Program-made: the position numbers and the translations under genes
The notes under the pieces: model-generated
Databases searched by the model: none
Told to the model about the DNA's origin: nothing
What the model saw: only the letters and a program-made list of their open reading frames with translations
In this document: piece after piece, positions 48,101 to 58,494 of the stretch
Position numbering within the stretch: position 1 is the first letter of the stretch
How the letters are laid out: each line of letters starts with the position of its first letter
Origin: Opisthocomus hoazin
Lineage: Eukaryota > Chordata > Aves > Opisthocomiformes > Opisthocomidae
Length of the DNA stretch: 64,000 nt
Assembly (NCBI RefSeq): GCF_030867145.1
Contig: NC_134434.1
Span: 6,510,001-6,574,000 of the forward strand
Reading direction: 5' to 3'

Positions 48101-49625
48101 CATGTGATCTCTGGCCTTTGTCAAATCAGGATGGCCAGAGCTGGGTGCTGAGTGTTCCCTCTGCCCAAGCCCGTTACTGACAGCCTCAGTGGGCATTTGG
48201 CTGCCAAGCTAAGGGTGTGCTTAGCGTAGAGCGAAATATGTATCGAAGTGCTGCTCTGAAAAAAGCTAGTTTTCTGGTCTGAGGCCTCTGAGGAGGAATG
48301 TGGACTTGTTGTAATCAGCCTGTCTTCTCCATGAGCTATGGACCAGCGGCATGTGTCTGCAAATCGCTTTGTGCCAGCAACGGACTGCAGAAAACGCTAA
48401 CCCGTGCCAGCCCAGTCTGCAGTCAGCGCAGGGACTGGCAGCGAGCCCTGCCCCGTCCCGGGCAACCTGCTCTCTGCAGCACCCATGTTCACGCACGAAG
48501 AGCAAGCACAGCCCTGGGAACGCGCTGGGTCCCGGGACCCGCGATGCCGCTGGCGGGCCGTGATGTCACCAGGACTCGCAGTCACCCTGGGCTGCAGCAA
48601 CTCCGACATTTCACGACTTCCCATACTGATTTTTTAATACTTGATGGGAAATGGCACAATCCTTTCCCCTCCAGTGTCTGTCACAAGGTTGCTTAATAGG
48701 GTTTGGGCATTAGCTCAAATAATATCAGAGGAGCAAAGCCAACTTTTGAAGTATTAGGGAGGTTACAAAGAAACGCATGGCTCATGCCTTCAGGGGTGCA
48801 ACATTTCCTAGCAGAGAGCAGGGGAGAGCCTCCCTCTGTCTGTGCGTCTTGGTCAGGCCAAAACAGAGCACAGGACATGCAGTTGGGCCCAGATTAATGC
48901 AGGATGCCCAAGGGTGGGCGAGGAACCCTGCTTCCCCTGTGTGTCTGCATAGAAATAAAAGGCAGATTTTAGCCTGGAGGCACAAAATGGCACCAGAAAA
49001 GCAAATAAGCAGCACAAGATCACGATAGCAGAAGAAAGGAAGCTGTGGCATTTACTTGCTGAAGATTATTTCCTCTCTGACGACAGATTTTTCAAATGAC
49101 AGAGGTGTTTTAGCGGGTGGGCCTTGGAGGGCTGGTCCAATTAATCACTCAAAAACAATATCAGGAAGTTTAACCAACAATTTGAGCTTGGTTTGGTTTT
49201 ACTCATCTGTTCAGTTTTAGTTTGGAGGGAAATCTAGAAAGGTGCCAGCTAATTTAATTCCCCTACCTCCTCCCCAGCCACGCAGGAGTTACGAGCGGGG
49301 CCGGACCTCCGCTTTGTGCCAGCGATCTACTCCTCTGATTGCCCGGGTGACGTGTGTCCCGGCCAGGCTCCCCGTGCTCAGCTTGGCTTCCTGACTGGGG
49401 AGGTGCCGGCGTGGGGGCGAGGAGATGCTGGGATGGCTACCAAAGGTCCCACGGCTCTCCCAGTCAAGGTGGGACTGCTCTACACCAGCTCCAGCAGCTG
49501 AAGAACCATCTTCGGTGCACCTGCAGAGCCGGTACAGGAATCGCTGCGGTCAGCCAGAGTTGACAGTGCCTTGAAACAGCCGGCACAAACACACGTACCA
49601 TCAGCCAGTCACCTATCAGTGAGTC
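45131..49625. other. KCNJ16-KCNJ2 spacer, part 3
   Basis: No gene is supported. Notable bits are a MEF2-type TTATATATAG at 45346-45355 just after the CpG island, and two and a half CGTTACTCA units near 46314-46336. The moderately GC-rich stretch 48.3-48.6 kb has many overlapping open frames but no splice logic. Confidence 0.45.
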
Positions 49626-50255
49626 ACAGAATGGTGGGGGTTGGAAGGGACCTCTGTGGGTCACCCAGCCCAACCCCCTGCCCAAGCAGGGTCACCTACA
49701 GCAGGCTGCACAGCACCGCGTCCAGGCGGGTCTGGAATATCTCCAGAGAAGGAGACTCCACAGCCTCCCTGGGCAGCCTGGGCCAGGGCTCCGTCACCCT
49801 CAGAGGGAAGAAGTTCTTCCTCATGTTCAGCTGGAACTTCCTCGGCTTCAGTTTGTGCCCGTTGCCCCTTGTCCTGTCGCTGGGCACCACTGGAAAGAGT
49901 CTGGCCCCGTCCTCCTGACCCCCACCCTGCAGATATTTAGAGGCATTTCTAAGGTCCCCTCTCAGCCTTCTCTTCTCCAGGCTGAACAAGCCCAGCTCCC
50001 TCAGCATCCAGGAGAGATGCTCCAGTCCCCTCATCATCCTCGTAGCCCTGCGCTGGACTCTCTCCAGTAGCTCCTCATCTTTCTTGAACTGGGGAGCCCG
50101 GAACTGGACAGAGCACTCCAGATGGGGCCTCACCAGGGCAGAGTAGAGGGGGAGGAGAACCTCCCTCGACCTGCTGCCCACTCTCCTCCTAATGCACCCC
50201 AGGATCCCATTGGCCTTCTTGGCAGCCAGGGCACGCTGCGGGCTCAAATGGCCTG
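49626..50255 (-). mobile_element. CR1 LINE 3' end with ORF2 C-terminus, minus strand
   Basis: A reverse-oriented CR1 of the same subfamily as the 1.6 kb copy. Its 3' tail is at 49626 (cacagaatggtgggggttgg), and it extends back into ORF2. The minus frame from about 50255 to 49696 is open for roughly 185 codons and encodes the end of the CR1 endonuclease/reverse-transcriptase polyprotein: the [15 protein letters not shown] motif, then [11 protein letters not shown], then [13 protein letters not shown]. The catalytic RT and endonuclease parts are missing, so it cannot move itself. The preserved frame suggests a fairly recent insertion. Confidence 0.95.
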
Positions 50256-53200
50256 CACCAATGCCATCAAGATGGAAGTCCGCATTTGGTGTAAATGGGC
50301 ACAGTGCTGGCTCTTCAGGAAAGTCCAGCTTGTTTTCTACTGTGGCCAATGGCCACAATGGCCAATGAGCTAACTCCCTGTTTTTAGCAAAGTTTATTTG
50401 CTTTCCAGGACAGGAAATAAACTCTGAAATTGTCATTTACGTTGTGGCCGTGGACACCAGGCAAGTTCTTAGGTGCTGGTACAAATGGGTAGAAAACACT
50501 GATGATATTCGTATCTAAGCTAATACACTAAAATAAAAAGTGTGAGAAAGTAAGGAGAGCAGCAGTTGATGCGATGTTAATGCAAATCAGATGCTTCTGA
50601 GCTTATAAATGCAGTTTTCACTGGAGTGGATACACTGATAGGTAATAAAGTACAGTGACAATAAATGCCCACCAGCAGAAATGCAGCATGCACATTGCAA
50701 TGCGGGAAAACCCTGTGGGGCTGTAACAGAGGTCATCTGAGACACTTCTGGGTGTAGCGTTCTGCTGTTGGAAGCAGGTTTCATCGGGCACCCACATATT
50801 TCGCATCATCTTTCTCTCAGGAACCACCAAGCGCCACCTGAGCAAGTGAAGCTGCCCAGCCTGAATCCCTGTGGTGAGCCAGGCAGTGCCACGCAAACAG
50901 CTCGGCAGCAGAGCTGTGGGACAGGCATGCACTTTGCGTGAATTTTTCTTAGAAAAGACAAAAGGTTTCTAGCTCTTTCTATTGCAATTGACTTTTTATT
51001 CTTTCTTGCCGCTCCCTTTCCCACTGGTAATTTTCCACGTTTCTGCCTATGGTGGCACGCACGCGGTGACAAGGGCCGAAGCAGATCCCTGCTTCATCCC
51101 TCCTCCTACGGCCATGGTGAAATTAGAGGAAGCACGTGTCTGTAATCATTACCCCTTCCTCATCCTGCACAGAACACCAGAAGGTAGGTTACCAATTTTT
51201 TTTTTCACTAACCAGAGCGCTGTGGTGGCAGGAAGGTTGGTGGTGAGATGCTGCAGGGCCAGAGAGGCAGAGCAGAAGCACATCGTTACCCCTTGCAGCT
51301 CTCCCCACCCTCACGCCTTGGCTAACAACCGTTTGCAAGGATCAGCTCATCAAACCCTGATGACCCCCAAGGTAGGAGGTCGAGGTTTCATCTCTGCCCA
51401 CAGGAGAGGGACCCAGCCGCTGTCGGAGCACAGCAGGCTCCGCAGATGGAGGTTCGAAAGTTGGCTGAGCACCATGTGGGTTTTCAAGCAAGCAGGTGAC
51501 TCGACTAGTGACAGCCCACAGTAGGGTGCTCACTGAAAAACCTACGAATATCTGCTCCCTTGAGAGCCCTCCTGCTCACACGCAGTATTTACATACCCCA
51601 AAGTCTGCAAGCCAGAGAAATACAAAGATATTCTTACCCTGCTCTGTTCAGCTGAGCGTGAGCCTGTCCAGATTTTAGAGAATCTGGCAGGCCGGTAACA
51701 CTAGCAACTGAAGCCGCGAGGAAGAGAATGAAAGCGTAGTCACACAGTTTCGTATCTGTAAGTTGCTGGCTCTTAACCCTTTTCCTTCCAGGAATTGTCA
51801 AGTTCCCTCTGCCAGCTCCGTGGGCATGTTCTCACCACTCCGGCAAGTTTTATTAACCATTAACTCCCTTTCCCTTGAGATATCCAAAGAGTGGGAACTA
51901 TGGAAGATGATTAGATAATATTGAGATTAATAGGAGAATATTAGCCTTATCGACATGTAATTGCTTGGGCAGTTGTATCACACTAATCTCCTTCTCATTA
52001 ATCCGAACATACTCTCCCCGCTGCTGCCTTTGAGGACAAATTGCCACAGCTGACTGAAGGCTGGACAAGGAAAAATATGGAATACTGCCATGTCACAAAC
52101 GATGCTCGATGTCCCTCAACTTTATTGCAGTTCTTGAAGATTATCCACAACCCTAAACTGTGAAAACAGATCACTAAATGCAAATACAACTGTCTTGCTA
52201 CAGCAAGGATTCTAGAAAATAAACAATGTGCAAGGTGTACGTGAAATAACAGATTCACACTTCCCGATCGTTTTCAGGCCTTTGACCCTGCGGAGGTGAG
52301 CGTCTGCTGAGAGCGGAGAGAGCTCACCTTTTACCAGCAGGTATTTATCGTATTTTGTTGGATCTGAAAGTTTAGCTGGAAATTAAAAATCCTTTCAATT
52401 AGGCATCTTAATTTATTGAGATTCGAGCCACAAGGAATTTAGTGTTGGAAAGAAGTTTTCTTTGGCAGAACTTCTTGGGTTGCTGTTGGATTGCTGGTTA
52501 TATACGGTTTCTGTCAGCTGTGGATTACTGTTTGTAACTCATTACTTCAACATTTCTTCACCTTGCTTCCCACATCCACCATCTGCAGGAGCAAAGACTG
52601 AAAGTATATACTTATACTTAATTTTTTTTCAAAAGCTACTCACTGGCTGGTTATTTGACTGTAGAATAAGATGAAATAAGACAGCCTGAAATCTTAAGCA
52701 AAGATTTTGGTCACGAAGTATTTGGGAAAGAAAGGCAGAAAAAATGTGAATGGTGTGCGAGTTCCCCTATTCTGAGATACATAAACCAACTTAATTTCCT
52801 ATGTCATATCTCACCCCTTCGACAGACAAACACATGATTATCCCATATAACTGTGTCACCAGCTGCACATCTGTATATCCTATTTGCTTGCAAAGCACAA
52901 AATATCTGTATTTTCTCTCTCAAGTCTTATCAGACATGTAACTGTCTCTCTGGGGAGTTCTCATTGGATTTACCCATTCCTTCTATTACAAATGTGCCTT
53001 CATTTTTCTTTGGAGATCCCAGCATCAGACCTATAAAGATCCAGTTAATGTCTAAACCCCAGAGGTTTACTGTGAATGGGGAAACCACCTTTTCCTGATG
53101 AATTTTTTCCAGTTGACTTCATGGTGAGAGAAGAAAGGCTAACTTATGCCAGTTTACATGCATGGAAATGGTGAGACCAAAAAAAAAAAAAAAAGCCCAA

Positions 53201-55171
53201 CACTTTATTTATGGCATTTCTTCTCATCGTGTGGAAACCGACTGCTTTGATTCTACCAGACCGTGTTTTCTTTGCAAGTACAATACAATTAAGCTATTTT
53301 CCGCTGGCAATAAAATCCTTGAGAACCGAAGCAGATTTGGCCACTTTAAGAGATGAAGACTAATGCAATCTGATAATTAGGTCATTTCACCGCCAAGACA
53401 GAAAAAGCAATTTAATAACCTCCCCCGTGCAGTAAGACAGGGGCTACAGCCTCTGGTCCCAGCTGGCAAGGCCCATGCCTGCAATACAGCTCTCAAATTT
53501 GCTTCCACGGGGCATCTGCAGAGCTCTGCAAGGCTGAGGGACAGAGTGACTGTGGTGGGCAAAGGGGAGAACGATGCTGGAAAGCAGAAAATGTGATGAA
53601 GCAAAGCCCCTGCTTTCACTGGTACGGCCCGGCTGAAATTTGTGGCAGAAAAAGCATTCTGCTTGGTTACCGGCTCCTTCTCTGACACCTCCTACGCTGG
53701 TATGAAATATCAATGCTCTGCCTTCCCGGAGCCCTTCTTATCCCTTGCTTCTTCCGCAGATAGCAGATCTTGCCTTGAAAACTCCTCAGACTGTGACGTT
53801 TTCACATAGCTCTTCTAATATTTCAGCAAGGAGGCTCTGTAGTGAGGCAAGAAGAGACTCCTGGAGCTAGGCTACGTCAAATTAGAAAACCATTCATTGA
53901 GGGAAGGAAAACAAACCCTCGCTCACTCTTGAGGGTTAAGTTTTCAGCTGCCTCTCACCCTCTTTGTCCTGACTTGTTGCAACAGGAAAGGGCTTTTTAG
54001 AAACTTTTCTTGCAACTTCAACTTCCCCATTTGGGGGCTTTGGAAGTACTTCTCTCGCTGGAGTCCACGGAGACGAGAGACAGCTTTGTTACGGGTCTCG
54101 TTAGCTGTAGAATAGATTAGAATCGATATTTCATTCTAAGAAGAGCTTTCTGGGCAGAGCTCTTCCGACTTTCAACAAGCTGCAGGACAGTCGTGATGTA
54201 TCTATTCTACTCTTCTTCAGCACGAAATGCTAGATGGCTTGACCTGCAAGCCTCTACTGCTGTGAATAAGGCTTACTCATATCGGCGGATCTGGGATCTC
54301 TATGCCTAGTAGGTCTGTAGTATTTATCAGTCGGTTTGCATGAGTAAAGGCTGAGTAAGAGTCTACAAGGTCAGGCTGTAATCTGTAATAATGGTGGATA
54401 TCGTGCAGAACTTTGCCGAACCCACCCCCCAGGAAACTGTGTCTTCACGGCAGAGCATCTCTTAGCAATAGAGGATCTCAGCTCCGCTTCACTGACATAT
54501 CAGTGGGCACATACTTCTTCAAGGTGGGTCGAATTGTTGCTATTTTAGCCGTTTGTAGGAAGCACACATACACTGAGAGGAATGAGGGATTTTTTTTCAC
54601 TGCTATAGGTACATGAACTGTGCGGTGTTTGTGCCTATGGCTTTCAAATCCTGTGGATTTGATGATCTCCGTCTCGCTGAACGAATCAAATAGTTGCAGT
54701 CATTCCCAATAAGAGATTGTTTTTTCCAGATTCATCATTCATAAGAAACTTACCTGTGTTATAGGACTTTTCTTCCACTTCAAAATGAAAAGAATCACCC
54801 AAGAATAGCTCATGAACAATATGGTTGCCCAATACGCCAGATTGCTCAATATACACAAGCCCTTGTCATTTCTTCCCTTCTCCCCATCATGTAAATTTTG
54901 CGCATCCTGCACACACAACAGTGGAGACTTTTAAAACCGGCTGCATTTGGCCACTATTTGTTGCTGCAACGATCCGGTGCTTCCTCATTCGGAGTATGGG
55001 GAACTCGGCAAACACTGTCCGTGGCAGCAGTGGCACTCAGTGGAAATTGTCCGGCAGCAACATGAGGAGTGTGGTCCTGCAGCCTTTACTCCATGAGCAA
55101 GCATTCGGGCTAAGCATTTTCACTGAGTATTTAAAGACAGCTAATGTCAGAGTTGCAAACTTGTGAAAGAA
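50256..55171. other. KCNJ16-KCNJ2 spacer, part 4
   Basis: No gene is supported. The 180-codon plus frame at 50982-51524 begins without an ATG and resembles nothing known to me. The segments 51880-51990 and 52330-52440 are AT-rich, complex sequence with homeodomain-like ATTAAT/TAAT motifs, and are candidate conserved elements. An A16 run lies near 53179. Confidence 0.45.
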
Positions 55172-55202
55172 AGGAGGAGGAGGAGGAGGAGGAGGAGGAG
55201 GA
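55172..55202 (+). repeat. GGA trinucleotide microsatellite
   Basis: Ten tandem GGA units about 1.4 kb upstream of KCNJ2 exon 1. Confidence 0.95.
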
Positions 55203-56519
55203 CAGTTTAAGCAATTACGAGTGACTGCAGGCACTGGCATTGCTGTGGAAAGTAGGGAATCACACTTAGAGCCTGTGGTGGACATTGCAAGGAAGCTCTC
55301 CGGAGGAGAGTGGCAGACCCACTTGGACCACTCGATCCCTCAGCAGCTCCGAGCAGGAGATCCGACTGCTGGTGAACGCTGCCTTGTCCCAGAAGCATCC
55401 CCAGCACCCACTCTCTGGGTGTTGCAGAGGTTACGCCGCAGTCCGGGGTTGCAGTTCCAGGTGCTCACGCCAACTTCTACAGGCTCGTGTGGTCTGCAAC
55501 CCTGGCGTTCAGCGGTCGCCTCCGCTCGTAGTTTTCCACGCAGGGCTCCGGGCTGCGTTTCAGCTGTTCGCACTCGGGAACTCGGCTTTCCGAGGGCAGC
55601 CGGAGAGCGCGGCGGCAGCGGACACCTGCCTCCGAAACGAACACCCCTGCACTGTCCGTCAGAGCCGGAGCCTGGCAAACTTCGGAGCCTGCTTACAAGG
55701 CTGGTTTTGTTCCCGCAAGGCTCCCAGCCGGACATTTCACCCTTGTTTTCTTTGTCTTAGGCCACGTCCACTGTAGGGAGGGCAAGCTGTTAAAAAGCGT
55801 TTGGGTTTCTGCGTGTTTCAGCAACGGGCAGCCTGCGGGTCGGGCTGCCACAGGTGATCCGTGGAACAAAGAAAGGGATGCTGCGGGCTGCAGGCGGGCA
55901 GACGCTGCCCTTGCTTCCAGCCTTGCTCCAGGAGATCCCAGTTCAGGGATCAAAGCTCTGGTTCTGTTCCATTTCGGGGAAAGGGGAGGCTCACGGAATG
56001 CTTTGGGCTGGGACGTGAAGTTGAGTGGATGGGGAGTTTAGTATCTGGGCTGCGGCATGCTTGGCCGTTGCTTCTAGTGCGTGTTGGGGTCCGGCGTCCG
56101 CGACGAGACACCCCCCCCCCCCCATCTTAGCGCTTCTCATCGCTGAGATAAAGCAAGGAACAACAGGGACAGAACTGCCCTTTCTCTATATTTCTCTATA
56201 TTTCTCCTCACTTCGCGGGGCCTCGGAGACCAGGCAGGGAAGCTGGAGCCAGCGGGCGGGCAGCCCCCCCGCGGGACCACCCCCAGCTCCGTAAACCCTG
56301 AGCGGGAAGGGGGGGGGGGGGATGCCCGTGGCAGGTGCTGGGTGCCCGCGGGCACAACGGGAGGCTACCGGCAGCGGAGGGGGAGGGGGGGGGCACGCCG
56401 AGCCGAGGGGCAGAGCCGAGGGGCCGAGACCCCCGGGATCACCCCCACACACACAGCCCCCCCCCCGGCGCTGCCCCGGCCCCGCTGCCGCCGCGGCTGG
56501 GCCCGGCCTCCCGGCCGCC

Positions 56520-56524
56520 ATTGG
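56520..56524 (-). promoter_or_regulatory. Inverted CCAAT box
   Basis: ATTGG about 70 bases before the inferred start of KCNJ2 transcription, a typical NF-Y position. Confidence 0.6.
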
Positions 56525-56561
56525 CGCGGGCGGGCTCCGAGGGCGGGGACGGCGGGGCCGC

Positions 56562-56568
56562 TATTAAA
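56562..56568 (+). promoter_or_regulatory. TATA-like box of KCNJ2
   Basis: TATTAAA within an otherwise GC-only stretch. It predicts a start 25-30 bases downstream, near 56590. Confidence 0.65.
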
Positions 56569-56589
56569 CATCCCATGGCAGCCCCGCGG

Positions 56590-56728
56590 GGAAGGGGCAG
56601 CGGCGCGTTGAGTGGCTCGGTCGGACGGCGGCGGGCAACCCCGGGACACCCCCTCCCTTCCCTCACCCTCCTTTCGGGCCGCTGGATCTTACGGCCGGTT
56701 CGCTCCCGGAGCAGCCCCTCGGAGGCAG
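56590..56728 (+). other. KCNJ2: KCNJ2 exon 1, non-coding
   Basis: The start is inferred from the TATTAAA box. The end is the donor GGCAG followed by GTAAGC at 56729. The ATG at 56575 lies before the predicted start. Even if included, its frame stops 10 codons into exon 2, so exon 1 is untranslated, as in mammals. Confidence 0.75.
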
Positions 56729-57796
56729 GTAAGCAGCGCCTGTCTCCCACCCCCCAACCCCGCACCCACCCGCACCCACCCGGCCGGTCCCCTCCAAGGA
56801 TCCCCCCTTTTCCCCCCGCCCCGGGGTTCCAGGGGATAGCGGGGCGATGCCTGGGGCGAGCCCCCCAGCTCAAGCTTCGCTTTGTCGGGGGAAGGCGCTG
56901 GGGCAGAGCCGCTCGGAGGGGGAACTCCTGCCTTCCCCCCGCACCGGCCGCCGGCTATTCTCAGCGCCGAAAATAATTAGATAGGTATGCTGGGGACACT
57001 CGGGCATCTGCTTGAAGCATCTGCTTGTGTTCATAACTTTCCGTGCACCAGCTGCTCTCCCCACCCCCCACCCCCCCCTTCCATCCCGGAGATATTTTAT
57101 CCTGGGAAAGGGCTGGAAGTTTGCGTGACAGCTCCGCGCCCGCTCCATCCCGGTGCCGTTGTTTCCCGGGCATGGGAGAGGTGGCCAGGATCGAGCCCTG
57201 GGGGTCGGATGGGTGTTTGTGGAAGGAGGGCCCGAAATGCTTGGGGGGGTGGGGGGGGAAATGAACCTGTTACTTCATTCATTGGCATGATGGAAAACGG
57301 GGGGTTTGCTTTGCTTTTTAATCGTCCTGCCAACAAAATAGGAAGAAAGAAAAAAACCCCAACATTGCAGCCGTGGAGCCTGCGAAGAGACCGTATTGTT
57401 TCACCCTAGTTGGTGACAGTCAAAGGAAAAAATACTGATAAGAACTGGCAGATTTATTTGCGGGGGTTCAGCGGCTGCTTAGTCACCTTCCCGGGGCCGG
57501 GTACCCGCAGGTGGCCGGGCCCGAGCAGGGACCCGCATCGCCGCCCCCCGGCAGCCCGCAGCCACCTTCCCACCCGGCACTTGTCTCCCTGCTCCAGCCT
57601 TACCTTTACACTTGTTTGCTTTTCCATCCTCGCAGCCGGTGCACCAAGTACACCCCCTGGTGATGGCTCTCGCTTGTAGGGATTTTGTCATCGGCTAGAA
57701 ATATCCTGAACCCGTCTCCTTTGCAGGTCAGCAGATGCAAACGCCACTTGTCCTTTACTTTCTCCTATTTCTTTGCACCATCATCATCTGCTCTTT

Positions 57797-57990
57797 GTTT
57801 TTTTTCCCCTATTATTTCTTTTTTTCCCCTATTATTTCTTTTTTCCCCCTATTATTTCTTTTTTCCCCCTATTATTTCTTTTTCCCCCCTATTATTTATT
57901 TTTTTCCCCTATTATTTCTTTTTCTTTTTTTTTGTATTCTTTTTTTTTCCTATTATTTCTTTTCCCCTATTTCTTTTTTTTTTTTTTTTT
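57797..57990 (+). repeat. 20-bp T/C minisatellite
   Basis: Six in-register 20-base units of the form T(3-5)C(4-6)T-ATTATTTCTT (57801-57920), then degenerating T-rich copies. Open frames across it are repeat artefacts. Confidence 0.95.
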
Positions 57991-58468
57991 CCTGATCGCG
58001 GAGGACAGATCCTTTTCCCTGCAGGCAGCTCACCGCTCTTGTGCAACTTGACTCCTACCCAAACCAGCGCAGAAGCCCCCGGGGAATGACTTTTAAGTAA
58101 CGCAGGGGTCTGGAGGAAGGTTACGGGGGTTGGCTGGACCCAGCAGCAAGGGAGCGGGGGGCTGTGGGAAGAGGCTTCGCTGGGACCAGTAGCTCCTTTG
58201 TTCTGTTTACCCAGGGCAGCAGGGGAAGGCGCTGGGCTCAGGTAGTGCTAGGGCTCTCTTAGCAACATGTGCCCGGCTCGCTCTCAGGGCTGTGTGGCGT
58301 CAGCCTGGGAATAACTGCTCCAACTGCTCATTAGTGCTGCTCTCGTTACCCCTCCCGCTCTTCTTGTACTTCAGAGGTTTTTTTTGCTCGGCGTCAAACC
58401 TTCCGCACAAATTCCCCTTCGAGCTGTCCGTGGCGGAGTTTAGATACGCGGCGTGAACGCCTTTCCTT

Positions 58469-58494
58469 GGGGGGGGGGGGGGGGGGGGGGGGGG
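58469..58494 (+). repeat. G26 homopolymer
   Basis: Uninterrupted run of 26 G in KCNJ2 intron 1. Confidence 0.97.

Larger units (their letters stand above)
56080..56970 (+). promoter_or_regulatory. KCNJ2: KCNJ2 CpG-island promoter
   Basis: Strongly CpG-rich, with C and G runs (C13 at 56111-56123, a G11-12 run near 56310). The core promoter is legible in order: an inverted CCAAT box ATTGG (56520-56524), GC boxes (56528-56547), a TATTAAA box (56562-56568), then exon 1 and its donor at 56729. The spacing fits transcription starting near 56590. In mammals a divergent antisense RNA starts near this promoter; nothing here proves one. Confidence 0.85.

Noticed and set aside
50982-51524. 180-codon plus-strand frame in the spacer
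   Set aside because: No ATG at its start, no recognised domain, and no matching exons nearby.
56575-56728. Open frame from an ATG in the KCNJ2 promoter through exon 1
   Set aside because: The ATG precedes the predicted start site, and the frame stops ten codons into exon 2.
57685-58089. 134-codon Phe/Pro-rich frame in KCNJ2 intron 1
   Set aside because: Translation of a T/C minisatellite; no splice logic.
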